Assembly: GCA_032160705.1 (NCBI GenBank)
Contig: JAVHVE010000073.1
Location: 248,001 to 312,000, forward strand
Length of the DNA: 64,000 nt
Source of the DNA: QHXM01 sp032160705
GTDB lineage: Bacteria > Acidobacteriota > Blastocatellia > Pyrinomonadales > Pyrinomonadaceae
Direction of reading: 5' to 3'
Under the pieces are notes generated by a model that searched no databases, had not been told where the DNA came from, and was given only the letters and a program-made list of their open reading frames with translations. The translations under genes were made by a program, and so were the position numbers. Positions 25,058-33,889 of the stretch are shown one piece after another; the stretch's first letter is position 1, and each line of letters opens with the position of its first letter.

Positions 25058-25471
25058 TCAACCTGTGTGACTGAGTGATGTCAGAAGATAATCGACAGCC
25101 CAGTTGATTTTTTGAACTTGTCCGTTTAACGTCGGCACTATCCTTAAAGAAATGCCGGCTGAGCCGAATTTTTCAACTGGGACTAAATATACCTGTCCAC
25201 TCTCTGGATGCAAAACGGCAAAAAGGTCGGCTAACCCATAATAGCCCTGCTTAGTCGCTCCGTTTCCCGATTGGCTATAGCTATTAAAGATCAAGACTCC
25301 TTTTTTGACCCTGCCGGTTTTACATTGCACGCGCCATAAGCCAGATGAATCGTCAACGATAAAGTCATACTTGTGCCCCTCTCCAAAGGGGATAGACACT
25401 AAGTAACCTGCTGCGACTAAGGCAGCTAGGATTTTAGCTTCCGTCAAGTTACCTTTTTCTCTAGTTTGCAT
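25058..25471 (-). CDS. PD-(D/E)XK nuclease-like protein, probably acquired
   Basis: A 137-residue protein resembling the PD-(D/E)XK domain family first noted in group I intron endonucleases (PF11645 type). It shows an N-terminal helix with GNLTEAKILAALVAAGYLVS, then YDFIVDDSSGLWRVQCKTGR, which supplies the D and (Q)xK parts of the active site, and a C-terminal alpha/beta part. The DNA is visibly more A+T-rich than the neighbours. The stop codon is seven bases from the 5' end of tRNA-Gly, a common integration site. No intron features are seen around it. It may be a solitary nuclease or remnant of a restriction or mobile system. Confidence 0.68.
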   Translation of the reverse strand: MQTREKGNLTEAKILAALVAAGYLVSIPFGEGHKYDFIVDDSSGLWRVQCKTGRVKKGVLIFNSYSQSGNGATKQGYYGLADLFAVLHPESGQVYLVPVEKFGSAGISLRIVPTLNGQVQKINWAVDYLLTSLSHTG

Positions 25472-25529
25472 GGATGTACTACCATTGATCCAAGCTCATC
25501 ATTCGCTGACCGGGAAAGATAATCAAAGG

Positions 25530-25548
25530 GTGGTTGAGTGTCAACCAC
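25530..25548 (-). terminator. Possible weak terminator after the receiver-domain gene
   Basis: A perfect 8-bp stem, GTGGTTGA facing TCAACCAC, with a 3-base loop. On the minus strand it is followed by CCTTTGATTATCTTT, which is only partly T-rich. It lies between the receiver gene and the nuclease gene. Confidence 0.35.
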
Positions 25549-25574
25549 GATCAGAACTGGCTTCCCTGTTTGAT

Positions 25575-25952
25575 CTATTCAGCTTTGTCAATCAGTTGGC
25601 GCGCGGCTTCGCCGAGGCGTGCCGTGTCTTCCGGTTTCCGCAGCGTGCCCTGCGCGCCAGCTTTGGTCGCTTCTTCCTGGTCGAGCAATTCGGCGAAAGC
25701 CGTGTAGAAAAGAATCGGTGTCTGCTGGTCGAAGCGACGAATCTCGCGACACAATTCAAGCCCGTCCTTATCCGGCAACCCGATGTCCAGCAGGATCAAC
25801 GCAAACGTTTTTGTGCGCGCCAGTGCCAGCCCTTCATCAGCCGTTTGTGCGGTGGCGACCGTAAAGCCCTCGCTCTGCAAGCTAAACTCAACCAGGTCGC
25901 GCGTGTCGGCAGTATCATCAACGAAAAGCACCTGACGCGAATTATCAACCAT
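25575..25952 (-). CDS. Single-domain response regulator (CheY-like)
   Basis: A 125-residue stand-alone receiver domain. The acidic pair is in VLFVDDTADTRD, the phospho-acceptor Asp in LILLDIGLPDKDGLEL, the Thr/Ser position in ILFYTAFA and the conserved Lys in LRKPED. There is no output domain, so it probably passes signals by phosphotransfer or protein contact. It is preceded on the same strand by the coiled-coil gene (31-base gap). No kinase is adjacent. Confidence 0.9.
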   Translation of the reverse strand: MVDNSRQVLFVDDTADTRDLVEFSLQSEGFTVATAQTADEGLALARTKTFALILLDIGLPDKDGLELCREIRRFDQQTPILFYTAFAELLDQEEATKAGAQGTLRKPEDTARLGEAARQLIDKAE

Positions 25953-25983
25953 CTCTCACCCCTTTTCCAGACGTTCGGACGTT

Positions 25984-26334
25984 TTAAGGATTTCCGTTGC
26001 GGCCACCCTGCACAATATCAATCAATGCGTTCAGCCGCTCATCCGTATGCTGCTGTGATTCAGCGATGACGGCCACCACTTCATTGATATGCTCTTGCTG
26101 ACGCGCGTTGTTCTGAACCTGCCTGGCAATGCCTTGCACCTGCTCGGCAAGGCCTTGAACCTGCACGGCGAGATTCGCAACAGTCGCATCCGTGCGCGCC
26201 TGTCCCTCGCGCATAGTTTCCAAGTTGGTAGAGAACTGCGCCTGTGTCTCGCGCATCACTTCTAAGTTGACAGAGAACTGCGCTTGCTGCTCAAGAATGA
26301 AATCCATTGTGCGCTGGCGATCTTCTTCAGTCAT
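25984..26334 (-). CDS. Short coiled-coil protein with internal repeats
   Basis: A 116-residue, almost purely helical protein. Residues about 17-48 contain a near-perfect duplication (QAQFSVNLEVMRE then QAQFSTNLETMRE, 14-residue period), followed by 7-residue repeats (VQGLAEQ, VQGIARQ, VQNNARQ). This predicts a left-handed coiled coil with a hydrophobic heptad core. No signal peptide or membrane helix. Located between kdsC and a receiver gene. Small proteins of this type are common, with no known role. Confidence 0.65.
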   Translation of the reverse strand: MTEEDRQRTMDFILEQQAQFSVNLEVMRETQAQFSTNLETMREGQARTDATVANLAVQVQGLAEQVQGIARQVQNNARQQEHINEVVAVIAESQQHTDERLNALIDIVQGGRNGNP

Positions 26335-26385
26335 TTCTTCTCGCCTTTCTTTACATCAATCGCTCATCAGGAGCGCGCTCAGCCT

Positions 26386-26919
26386 TCACATCATATACTT
26401 TCCCATAAGCTCCGACCAACGCCCCTGCGCCTTCAGGATTAGTTCGGTGACTTCGCGCACCGCTCCAAAGCCGCCCGGAAGTTGTGTGACATAGTGCGCG
26501 ACGGCGCGGGTTTCAAGGGCTGCGTCCGCGACGGCGATTGATAGCTCCGAGCGCTGCATCAACGGAATATCGGTCACATCGTCGCCGACAAAAGCGACTT
26601 CCCTTTCGTCAATCCCGGCCTCAGCCAGCAGTTCTTCAAAGTCCTTGATCTTGTCCCATGCTCCCTGTCTGACATACTGCATTCCAAGCTCACGCGCTCG
26701 CCGTTCAACCAGACTTGAAGTGCGCCCGGAGATGATGCCCGATTGAAGCCCGGCGCGATGAAGCAGCACCAGCCCATGCCCGTCGCGCGTGTGAAAACTC
26801 TTCTCTTCATCGCCGTTCTCAAGGAGCGTGATGCGCCCATCCGTCAGCACGCCGTCGCAATCCATCAGGAGCAGCCTGATACGCGCCGCGCGCCGCTCAA
26901 TCTCTGCCAGTTCAATCAT
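26386..26919 (-). CDS. kdsC: 3-deoxy-D-manno-octulosonate 8-phosphate phosphatase
   Basis: A 177-residue HAD-superfamily phosphatase (C0, capless type) that converts Kdo-8-phosphate to Kdo for lipid A core synthesis. The nucleophile motif is LLLMDCDGVLTDGRI, motif II/III are IISGRTS and the Lys near AWDKIKDF, and motif IV is FVGDDVTDIPLM, all as in KdsC. The C-terminal GGFGAVREVTELIL is typical of the family. ATG 26919 is taken (a TTG directly upstream is possible). It lies eight bases after the M1-like gene and with kdsA and kdsB nearby. Confidence 0.92.
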   Translation of the reverse strand: MIELAEIERRAARIRLLLMDCDGVLTDGRITLLENGDEEKSFHTRDGHGLVLLHRAGLQSGIISGRTSSLVERRARELGMQYVRQGAWDKIKDFEELLAEAGIDEREVAFVGDDVTDIPLMQRSELSIAVADAALETRAVAHYVTQLPGGFGAVREVTELILKAQGRWSELMGKYMM

Positions 26920-26927
26920 CAAACGCT

Positions 26928-29228
26928 CTATCGCACCTCGAAGAATTCAATCCCGCTCAGTTTCCACCCCGTCCCAACGCGGGTGAGAATCAGAACGGCT
27001 GTTCCCGCCGCATCGCGCCCTAGCTGTCTGGTGTTAATCTGGACATCAGCCGCCAGGCGATTGGCGTCCAACTGCTCTGTACGGACGACTCGTGTCGTCC
27101 AGATTTCGGGCTGGCTGCCGACGATTCCACCGACGAAGCTTGTCAGCTCGCCCGGCATCATAAAGGCTTCGATTTCGGTTTTCCTTCCGCTCTTGATGGC
27201 TTGATCCAGTTGCGTGATGAAAGTGCGCGCCGAATCATCGGGAGCAGGAGCGGCGTTTGCCGCCGCCTCCGCTTTGATTCTTCCGTTGCGGGCAGCGAGC
27301 GAGGAAGCGTAATCGGCGTCGGCGCGCACCGCATCATTGAAATGACGCGCGGCTTCGGCAGCCTGCCCTTTTCGCAAACTAATCTCGCCGAGACCGACGT
27401 TGCCCCACGCCAGCGCGAAAGGCGTCGGCAGTCGCTCATCAAGAACCACACGAAACTCCTTCTCCGCTTCGTCCAATTTATTTTGAGCCAGAAGAGCGCG
27501 CGCGAGCAGGATACGCGCTTCCTGCATGCGCGGCGAAAGGGCTAGCATCTCGCGCGCAGCCGCTTCAGTTCCCGTGTAATCCTGCTTGACGAATTTGGCT
27601 GTCGCCTCTGCCAGAGCGTCTTCTGTCTGAGCGATACGCGGCGTCAGGTCATTAGCATAATCAAGCTGCGGATAGATTTTATCGGGATCAACTTCGACGC
27701 GGGTCAGTCTTGCCGGTGTATTGAAAACCGCTTCACCGAAATTACGCGATGGAACATTAGCCTGCACGTTCAGACGCTCGCCGGTCGAGGTCGTTCCCAC
27801 AACCGTCACGCTCGCATCAACAGCTCCTGTGTTGCGCAGCGCCGCCACCCACTGATTGCCTCTCTGCTGTGGCAGTCCGATCATTAGGTCCATGTCCGTC
27901 GGCTGGTCAAGCTCGTAATCGAGCAGGCTTTTCAAGCCCTCTCCACCACGCTCGACCAGTGCGGCGCGCACCGATGCCAGGTTGAATCCTTCCGCATCGC
28001 TCGCACTTCTTTGCAAGGCCGTCCGCAGCACAGTCATCAAGGCGTCGCGCCCCATAGCGTGCTCGACGAGTCGCCAGACCATCGCCCCCTTGTTGGCGGA
28101 CGAATTGTAATAGGTGGGGTCGAGCGGTAGTGTCCGCGCAAGTGGAGTATCACGTTTGGCGATTGCGGCATAGGCCAAGCGCTCTCGCCCTCTTTCGGCA
28201 TCGGCCACCTCGCGCCCAAACTGCTTCTCAAGAAACAGCGCCGCCAGGAATCGTGTCAAACCTTCGTGCAGAACGCCGCCTCCTTCGCCACGCACAGGGG
28301 CAATGCCTCCGATCCACATTCGGGCGACCGTTTCAGCAATCAACAAAACGCTGGCAGCGTCAACCTTCGTGCGACGAAAGGCGGCAGCATCAAGCAGCAC
28401 CGTGCCGCCGTCGTTGAATCCAGCGCCGCGCTTGACGGCAACAAGTCTGATGGGAACGTCGGGCGCAGCACCGAGCAGCCCCGCGTAAAAGGCGCGCGCG
28501 CTCGCCGCAAGCGCAATCAATTCATCTGCCTGCTTGCGCGCATCCTCACCCGCTCCCTTTGGGAAGAAGGCGCTCACTCCCTTAGCGTCGCCCGACCCAT
28601 CGCTCACATCCCAGCTTCCTGTCAGGAAGAATGGTTGAGAGTTAAGCGTCTGATCGAAAGCCTGGCCGTTGACCCGCCCGGACGAGATGACGGTCTCGCC
28701 GCTCGCGCCGTTGATTGTCAGACGAACGGGCGCGACATCTGTGCCGCGTGGAGAGGCAACGGTGCTATGCGCCGGATACCATGAAGAGAGCGGGAGAAAC
28801 TGGCTGGCTGAGGGCGAGAGCGCGGCGAGACCGCTGTTGTCCGTCACAGGCAAACGATAATCCAGTGTGACGTTGACATTTCCTCCCGGCGCAACAGGCG
28901 TCGGCAACGTCATTCTGACCAATTGCAGGTCGTTGCGAATGTCTCCGGCGCGAAAAATCGCGGTTGCGCCTTCAACGCTCGCCGCTTTTATTTCCGCTTT
29001 TGGATTGAGCCGCAAGGTGAGGCTTGAGCCTGCGCCGCGCCCGACGTTTCTCACTGTGAGTTGTGCGCGAGCCGTTAATGCGCGCTCATTCGCCGAAGGG
29101 AGGGCGGCTGTAATATCGAATCTTGTCACCCGCCAGGCTGCCGTTTGCTCGTCCTGCGCATGCGCGAACGGTATTGAGTAAATCAGGGAGATGAAAGACA
29201 GGATTAAAAAATTACGAAATATTTTCAT
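26928..29228 (-). CDS. Secreted M1-peptidase-like protein lacking zinc-site residues, with TPR-like C-terminal part
   Basis: A 766-residue exported protein (signal peptide to about residue 25, PFAHAQ). Residues 30-220 resemble the N-terminal beta domain of M1 aminopeptidases; residues 240-430 resemble the gluzincin catalytic domain. At the place of the zinc motif HEXXHxW it reads ETVARMWIGG, so both His ligands and the catalytic Glu are missing, although the distal Glu region is kept (LHEGLTRFLAALFL). A TPR-like region follows (EAAAREMLALSPRMQEARIL and neighbours, about residues 540-660) and a C-terminal NTF2/DUF-like domain. A non-enzymatic binding or scaffold role is inferred. It lies between kdsA and kdsC. 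Confidence 0.75.
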   Translation of the reverse strand: MKIFRNFLILSFISLIYSIPFAHAQDEQTAAWRVTRFDITAALPSANERALTARAQLTVRNVGRGAGSSLTLRLNPKAEIKAASVEGATAIFRAGDIRNDLQLVRMTLPTPVAPGGNVNVTLDYRLPVTDNSGLAALSPSASQFLPLSSWYPAHSTVASPRGTDVAPVRLTINGASGETVISSGRVNGQAFDQTLNSQPFFLTGSWDVSDGSGDAKGVSAFFPKGAGEDARKQADELIALAASARAFYAGLLGAAPDVPIRLVAVKRGAGFNDGGTVLLDAAAFRRTKVDAASVLLIAETVARMWIGGIAPVRGEGGGVLHEGLTRFLAALFLEKQFGREVADAERGRERLAYAAIAKRDTPLARTLPLDPTYYNSSANKGAMVWRLVEHAMGRDALMTVLRTALQRSASDAEGFNLASVRAALVERGGEGLKSLLDYELDQPTDMDLMIGLPQQRGNQWVAALRNTGAVDASVTVVGTTSTGERLNVQANVPSRNFGEAVFNTPARLTRVEVDPDKIYPQLDYANDLTPRIAQTEDALAEATAKFVKQDYTGTEAAAREMLALSPRMQEARILLARALLAQNKLDEAEKEFRVVLDERLPTPFALAWGNVGLGEISLRKGQAAEAARHFNDAVRADADYASSLAARNGRIKAEAAANAAPAPDDSARTFITQLDQAIKSGRKTEIEAFMMPGELTSFVGGIVGSQPEIWTTRVVRTEQLDANRLAADVQINTRQLGRDAAGTAVLILTRVGTGWKLSGIEFFEVR

Positions 29229-29257
29229 AGACTCAGAGATTACGAGACGAAGAGAGT

Positions 29258-29348
29258 TTCACGCAAAGGGAAAACCGAAGGCGCAAAGGGTTGAATGGCT
29301 TTCCCTCTTTGCGCCTTACGTTTTTTTTACTTTGCGCCTTTGCGTGAA
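29258..29348. repeat. Inverted repeat of GGCGCAAAGGG-type units
   Basis: Left arm TTCACGCAAAGGG and GGCGCAAAGGG (29258-29290), right arm CCCTCTTTGCGCC and TTTGCGCCTTTGCGTGAA (29303-29348). It separates kdsA from the M1-like gene. Confidence 0.85.
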
Positions 29349-29374
29349 CCGCACCCGTGGTTCCTTCATAAAAA

Positions 29375-30208
29375 TTAGCGCCCATTGCCGCGGTTCACCA
29401 ATTCATGCACGTCACGCAGCATCAGCAGCAATGCTCCTAGTCTTTCAAGCGGCAGCATGTTCGGGCCATCGGAGGGCGCGACTTCGGGACGGTCGTGAAC
29501 TTCCATAAAGACGGCGTCAACGCCGCACGCGACTCCGGCTCGCGCGAGCGGTTCGATGTATTCGGAAAGGCCGCCCGTTGCATGGCCCAACCCTCCGGGA
29601 AGCTGCAAAGAATGTGTGACATCGAAGACGACGGGCACACCCATCGAGCGCATGATGGGGAAAGAGCGCATATCAACTACCAGATTGTTATAGCCGAAAC
29701 TGACGCCCCGCTCCGTCAACAGGAGTTTCCGACACCCGGCAGCGCGAGCTTTCTCGACGATGTTACGCGCATCCTGTGGAGCCAGGAACTGTCCCTTCTT
29801 GACGTTGACTGCGCGCCCCGACTGGACAGCCGCCGTAATCAAATCGGTCTGCCGACATAGAAAAGCCGGAATTTGCAGAATGTCTGCGACCTCCGCTACG
29901 GGCTCAACCTGAGAAACATCGTGTATGTCCGTCACCACAGGGACACCGATTTCTTCCTTGACGCGCCGTAGTACCTCCAGACCGGCCTGTAGCCCATGCC
30001 CGCGAAAACTTTTGGCGGATGAACGATTAGCCTTGTCGAACGAAGATTTGTAAACGAAATCGAGTCCGGCATCTTTCGCTCGCTTGTGACACTCGCGCGC
30101 CATCATTACGGCGTGCTCGGTTGATTCGATGACACACGGCCCGGCGATGATCGTCAACCGACCGTCGCCGAAAGTTGCATTGCCGACGCTGAAAATTTCC
30201 CTCTGCAC
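29375..30208 (-). CDS. kdsA: 3-deoxy-8-phosphooctulonate synthase (Kdo-8-P synthase)
   Basis: A 277-residue TIM-barrel enzyme that condenses phosphoenolpyruvate with arabinose 5-phosphate to give Kdo-8-phosphate. It has the substrate motif GPCVIES, KSSFDKANRSS, TDIHDVSQVEPVAEVADILQ, and the C-terminal FMEVHDRPEVAPSDGPNML. The metal-ligand region contains CRQTDL rather than an Asn, so the metal-dependent type is possible. GTG at 30208 is the only start before the conserved region, with AGGT upstream. It is part of the Kdo/CTP cluster. Confidence 0.95.
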   Translation of the reverse strand: MQREIFSVGNATFGDGRLTIIAGPCVIESTEHAVMMARECHKRAKDAGLDFVYKSSFDKANRSSAKSFRGHGLQAGLEVLRRVKEEIGVPVVTDIHDVSQVEPVAEVADILQIPAFLCRQTDLITAAVQSGRAVNVKKGQFLAPQDARNIVEKARAAGCRKLLLTERGVSFGYNNLVVDMRSFPIMRSMGVPVVFDVTHSLQLPGGLGHATGGLSEYIEPLARAGVACGVDAVFMEVHDRPEVAPSDGPNMLPLERLGALLLMLRDVHELVNRGNGR

Positions 30209-30252
30209 CTGTTCTAGCCTCTCTTAATTACTTATCGAGAAGAGGAAGACAA

Positions 30253-30322
30253 ACCACGAATCCACACGAAGCGACACGAAAGGTAAATTTTCTTGGTGAT
30301 GATTAGCGTGGCTTCGTGGATT
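30253..30322. repeat. Inverted repeat of CACGAA-type units
   Basis: CCACGAATCCACACGAAG on the left, and GCGTGGCTTCGTGGATT on the right, with imperfect pairing. Same unit family as the element between the two bchH halves at 2508-2586. It lies between the Ser/Thr kinase and kdsA. Confidence 0.8.
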
Positions 30323-30350
30323 AGTTCTTTCGCATTCCTCCCGCATGACA

Positions 30351-31979
30351 TTAAAAGGGATTCTTAAATATCTTCTTCGTTTTGTCCCAGGCTCTTCTAA
30401 TCACTGAAGGCTTCTTTTGCTGCGCTGGCCGACTGGTTGTTCGCCGCGTCTCTTTTGTGCCGCGCGTTTCCCGTCTTGCCTCTTCTTCTTTCTCTTCATC
30501 GGTTGATAAACCAGCGCCTTCACCTCTGAGCGCCACGCTGCCAAGAGTTTCACCGACCTCGCTGGCCACAGCGAGTTTTCCCGGCGTCCGGGTCGCGACA
30601 ACCGCGATGGCGATAACCAGCAGTAGCAGCGCCATGATTGAGATGAGCAGGATTCGGATCGGGCGAGTGAGCAACCTGAACCAGGATTTCTTCCTGCCGA
30701 AGAAAATTCTCATCCGCGCAACGCCGGGAGCACGGGGTGGTGTAGCGACCGGAACGGCATCAGGATCAGGGGCAGCCATCACTGGTTGAAATGAATTGCC
30801 ATTGCCCGATGGCCTGTGTTCCTCGACAATGTTGCTGTTGTGCGCGATCACTTCCGGCTGTGCTGCCGCAGCGCTGGCGGCGGCACGACTCTGGCGCAGC
30901 CGCTCAATGTCAATCACCAGACGGCCTGAAGGCGTCTCTGTCCCGGCGCTCCGCAGGGATTCAATGGTCGGCGCGCTCAGGCTATCGGCGTGCTCAAGCC
31001 CGAGGCGCTCCGCAACCGCGTAAAGCTCCTGCCGGAAGGCTTCAGCATTCGCCGGTCTATCCTCCGGTTTTTTTTCCAGTGCGCGCAGCACGACCGCTTC
31101 AAGCACATTCGGAATCGTCGCGACAAACTCGCGCGGGCTGCGCGGCATTTGAGAGGAATGTTTGATGGCGATGGCGAGCGGCGACGTGCCGTTGAAGGGG
31201 GTTGTGCCCGTCAGCATCTCGTACAGAATTATCCCCAGACTGTAAACGTCCGCCGCAGGCGTCAAAGGCGCTCCGTCGCATTGCTCCGGCGACATGTAGC
31301 GAGGTGTTCCAATCATCGCTCCGACCTGCGTCAATGTCTGCGGATCATCGTCGTCATCGAGAGCTTCGGCAGCGAGCTTGGCGATGCCGAAATCAAGAAC
31401 TTTGACGAAGGGCGGCGCGTCCTTGCGTTGAACGATGAAGATGTTTGCCGGTTTCAAATCGCGGTGAATGATGCCTGCGGCGTGTGCCGCACCGACCGCC
31501 GACGAGATTTGCAGCATGATGGAGACGGCGCGCGCCACGTCGAGCGGAGCTTCGCGCCCCAGCACGTCGCGCAGCGTGTGGCCTTCCAAAAGCTCCATCA
31601 CGATGTAGACCAAACCGTCCGAGGTCGTGCCGAAATCCGTCACGGTCACGGCGTTTGAATGCTGAAGGCGTCCGGCAGCCCGCGCTTCACGGCGAAAGCG
31701 CACCTGCGCCGCTTCATCTTCGACGTAGCGCGAATTGAGAACCTTGATAGCGACAGGCCGGTCAATCAAAAGATGCGTCGCGCGATAAACAGTCCCCATG
31801 CCGCCCGTGCCGAGACGTTCATCCAGCCGGTATTTTTCGTCAAGCGTGCGTCCCAAAAGCGAATCAACAACAGGTCTGGCTATCGCCACGGTTGGGTCTG
31901 CCTGTAAGGGAGCGCCGTCTTCCGGGCATACTCTCACCTCATCGGCGAAATCCTGACCGCATGTGGGACAATGAAGCAT
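30351..31979 (-). CDS. Ser/Thr protein kinase with N-terminal zinc ribbon and C-terminal membrane helix
   Basis: A 542-residue eukaryotic-like kinase (PknB type). Residues 1-25 form a zinc ribbon (CPTCGQDF then VCPEDG). The kinase domain (about 45-325) has GTGGMGTVYRA, the ATP-binding Lys in VAIKVL, catalytic HRDLKPANI, DFGIAK, and the MSPEQ substrate site. A Pro/Ala-rich segment is followed by a single membrane helix near residues 445-470 and a basic tail. The sensor region outside the membrane is short and has no recognised fold. The leader of the gene is GTGACAG repeat, with no Shine-Dalgarno. A PP2C phosphatase that could oppose it is encoded at 37.4 kb. Confidence 0.92.
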   Translation of the reverse strand: MLHCPTCGQDFADEVRVCPEDGAPLQADPTVAIARPVVDSLLGRTLDEKYRLDERLGTGGMGTVYRATHLLIDRPVAIKVLNSRYVEDEAAQVRFRREARAAGRLQHSNAVTVTDFGTTSDGLVYIVMELLEGHTLRDVLGREAPLDVARAVSIMLQISSAVGAAHAAGIIHRDLKPANIFIVQRKDAPPFVKVLDFGIAKLAAEALDDDDDPQTLTQVGAMIGTPRYMSPEQCDGAPLTPAADVYSLGIILYEMLTGTTPFNGTSPLAIAIKHSSQMPRSPREFVATIPNVLEAVVLRALEKKPEDRPANAEAFRQELYAVAERLGLEHADSLSAPTIESLRSAGTETPSGRLVIDIERLRQSRAAASAAAAQPEVIAHNSNIVEEHRPSGNGNSFQPVMAAPDPDAVPVATPPRAPGVARMRIFFGRKKSWFRLLTRPIRILLISIMALLLLVIAIAVVATRTPGKLAVASEVGETLGSVALRGEGAGLSTDEEKEEEARRETRGTKETRRTTSRPAQQKKPSVIRRAWDKTKKIFKNPF

Positions 31980-31983
31980 AATT

Positions 31984-32058
31984 CAAGTGACAAGTAACTA
32001 AGTGACAGGTGACAAGAAAGGATTTTAACCTGTCACCTGTCACTTAGTCACTTGTCAC
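31984..32058. repeat. Palindromic GTGACAG/GTGACAAG element
   Basis: Left arm CAAGTGACAAGTAACTAAGT and a GTGACAGGTGACAAG unit pair (31984-32016), right arm ACCTGTCACCTGTCACTTAG and further to 32058; the arms match in detail including the CTAAGT interruption, which argues for copying of one arm from the other. It lies between pyrG and the kinase gene. Confidence 0.93.
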
Positions 32059-32065
32059 GGCCATC

Positions 32066-33763
32066 TCAATCGTCGCCTGCGACGCCCGCGCGCTCCGCTT
32101 GCAGCGTTTCCGTCGCGTCGAGTTTTTCGATGGAAGTCTCATTTCGCATCCGATTCTCGTAGGCCGCCTGGACGAATGAGGCGAACAGGGGATGCGCCTG
32201 GAGGGGTTTTGATTTGTATTCGGGGTGAAACTGACAACCGAGAAACCAGGGGTGAGCGTCGCGCGGCAATTCCGCTATCTCGACAAACTTTCCGTCCGGC
32301 GATTCGCCGCTGATAACCAATCCTGCGCGCTGGAGCGTCTCGCGGAACTCCGGGTTGAACTCGTAGCGATGGCGATGTCGCTCTCCTATCTCTTCTGCCC
32401 CGCCGTAGACCTCGCGCGCGAGTGACCCTTCGGCCAGTTGGCAAGGCCACGCGCCGAGACGCATCGTGCCGCCGAGTTCTTCAACGTCCACGAGGTCGCG
32501 CAGTTTGAAGATAACGGGATAGGGCGTGTTCGCGTCAAACTCTGTGGAATCCGCATCCTTCAGGCCGCAGACGTTGCGCGCATATTCGATGCAGGCCGTT
32601 TGCATACCGAGACAAATGCCGAAGTAAGGCGTCTGCGTCTTGCGCGCGTAGGCAATCGCTTTAATCATCCCGGCGACGCCGCGCTTGCCAAATCCGCCCG
32701 GAACGAGAATGGCATCAAAGTCGCGCAAACGGTCTTCGTAATCGTCTTCCATCAACTCTTCTGATTCGATCCACTTCACGTCCACGCGCAAATTATTGGC
32801 CACGCCTCCGTGCGTCAGAGCCTCGCGCAGAGATTTATAGGAATCTTCCAGCTCGACGTACTTGCCGACGATGGCGATGGAGGCCGCGCCCGCCAGCGGT
32901 TCTTTGATGGTGTTGACCAGCTCGCGCCACTCGGCAAGGTCTGAGCGCGGGGCGCGTTCCGTCAGGTTGAGCGACGTGACAATCAAATCGTCCAAGTCCT
33001 GTTCGTGAAAAGCGAGCGGCACTTCGTAGATCGTCGGCACATCCAGCGCCGTGATGACGGCAGTCTCTTTGACGTTGCAGAAGAGAGCTATTTTAGAACG
33101 CAGGTCGCGCGAGAGTTGGCGGTCGGAGCGGCAAAGCAGGATGTCCGGCGCAATCCCAATCTGCATCAGGTCGCGGACGGAATGCTGCGTCGGTTTGGTT
33201 TTCAATTCTCCGGCGGCAGCGATAAAGGGGACAAGTGTGACGTGGATGAAAATCGCGTTCCCTCTGCCTTCTTCATTTCCCATCTGCCGGATGGCTTCGA
33301 GGAACGGCAGGGATTCGATGTCGCCCACCGTCCCGCCGATTTCGACGATGACTACGTCGGGCTGATCTTTTTCGGCGACGGCGCGAACCGCCGACTTGAT
33401 TTCGTTGGTGATGTGCGGGATGACTTGAATGGTCTTGCCGAGATAATCGCCCCGGCGCTCTTTTTCGATGACGGAGAGATAAATCCTTCCGGTCGTCCAG
33501 TTATTCGCCTGAGAGAGATGCGCGTGCGTGAAGCGTTCGTAGTGGCCTAGATCGAGGTCGGTTTCTGCGCCGTCGTCCGTGACGAAGACTTCGCCGTGCT
33601 GGAAGGGCGACATCGTGCCGGGGTCAACGTTGATGTAAGGGTCGAGCTTGATGAGAGCGACTTTGAGGCCGCGCGCTTCGAGCAGGCAGCCGATGGATGA
33701 GGCCGCCAGCCCTTTACCCAGACTCGAAACCACGCCGCCCGTCACGAAGATATACTTAGGCAT
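32066..33763 (-). CDS. pyrG: CTP synthase
   Basis: A 565-residue enzyme that aminates UTP to CTP with glutamine nitrogen. The N-terminal synthetase domain starts MPKYIFVTGGVVSSLGKGLA and has the EIGGTVGDIES region; the C-terminal glutamine amidotransferase domain has PGGFGKRGV, the nucleophile Cys in FGICLGMQTA, and QFHPEYKSKP with the catalytic His and Glu. ATG 33763 is chosen (GAGG six bases upstream; a second ATG lies directly before). Product CTP is the co-substrate of KdsB, whose gene is upstream, a frequent pairing. Confidence 0.97.
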   Translation of the reverse strand: MPKYIFVTGGVVSSLGKGLAASSIGCLLEARGLKVALIKLDPYINVDPGTMSPFQHGEVFVTDDGAETDLDLGHYERFTHAHLSQANNWTTGRIYLSVIEKERRGDYLGKTIQVIPHITNEIKSAVRAVAEKDQPDVVIVEIGGTVGDIESLPFLEAIRQMGNEEGRGNAIFIHVTLVPFIAAAGELKTKPTQHSVRDLMQIGIAPDILLCRSDRQLSRDLRSKIALFCNVKETAVITALDVPTIYEVPLAFHEQDLDDLIVTSLNLTERAPRSDLAEWRELVNTIKEPLAGAASIAIVGKYVELEDSYKSLREALTHGGVANNLRVDVKWIESEELMEDDYEDRLRDFDAILVPGGFGKRGVAGMIKAIAYARKTQTPYFGICLGMQTACIEYARNVCGLKDADSTEFDANTPYPVIFKLRDLVDVEELGGTMRLGAWPCQLAEGSLAREVYGGAEEIGERHRHRYEFNPEFRETLQRAGLVISGESPDGKFVEIAELPRDAHPWFLGCQFHPEYKSKPLQAHPLFASFVQAAYENRMRNETSIEKLDATETLQAERAGVAGDD

Positions 33764-33777
33764 CATTCACCTCTCAG

Positions 33778-33889
33778 AAGGAAAAAGTAAAAAGGCAAAA
33801 GGTAAAAGGAAGGCGGAAACCATTTTAATTAAAATGAAAGTAAGCCTTTGACCTTACTTTTGCCTTTTAACTTTTACCTTTTTCCTTGT
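33778..33889. repeat. Palindromic AAAAGGT/AAAAAGT heptamer element with GGCGGAAACC core
   Basis: Left arm GAAAAAGTAAAAAGG CAAAAGG TAAAAGG, right arm CCTTTTAACTTTTACCTTTT and TTCC. The centre starts AAGGCGGAAACCATTTT, a relative of the GGCGGAGAACC core in the CAGGAGA-family elements. The right arm carries the stop codon of the small membrane protein gene upstream (33867). Confidence 0.9.
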
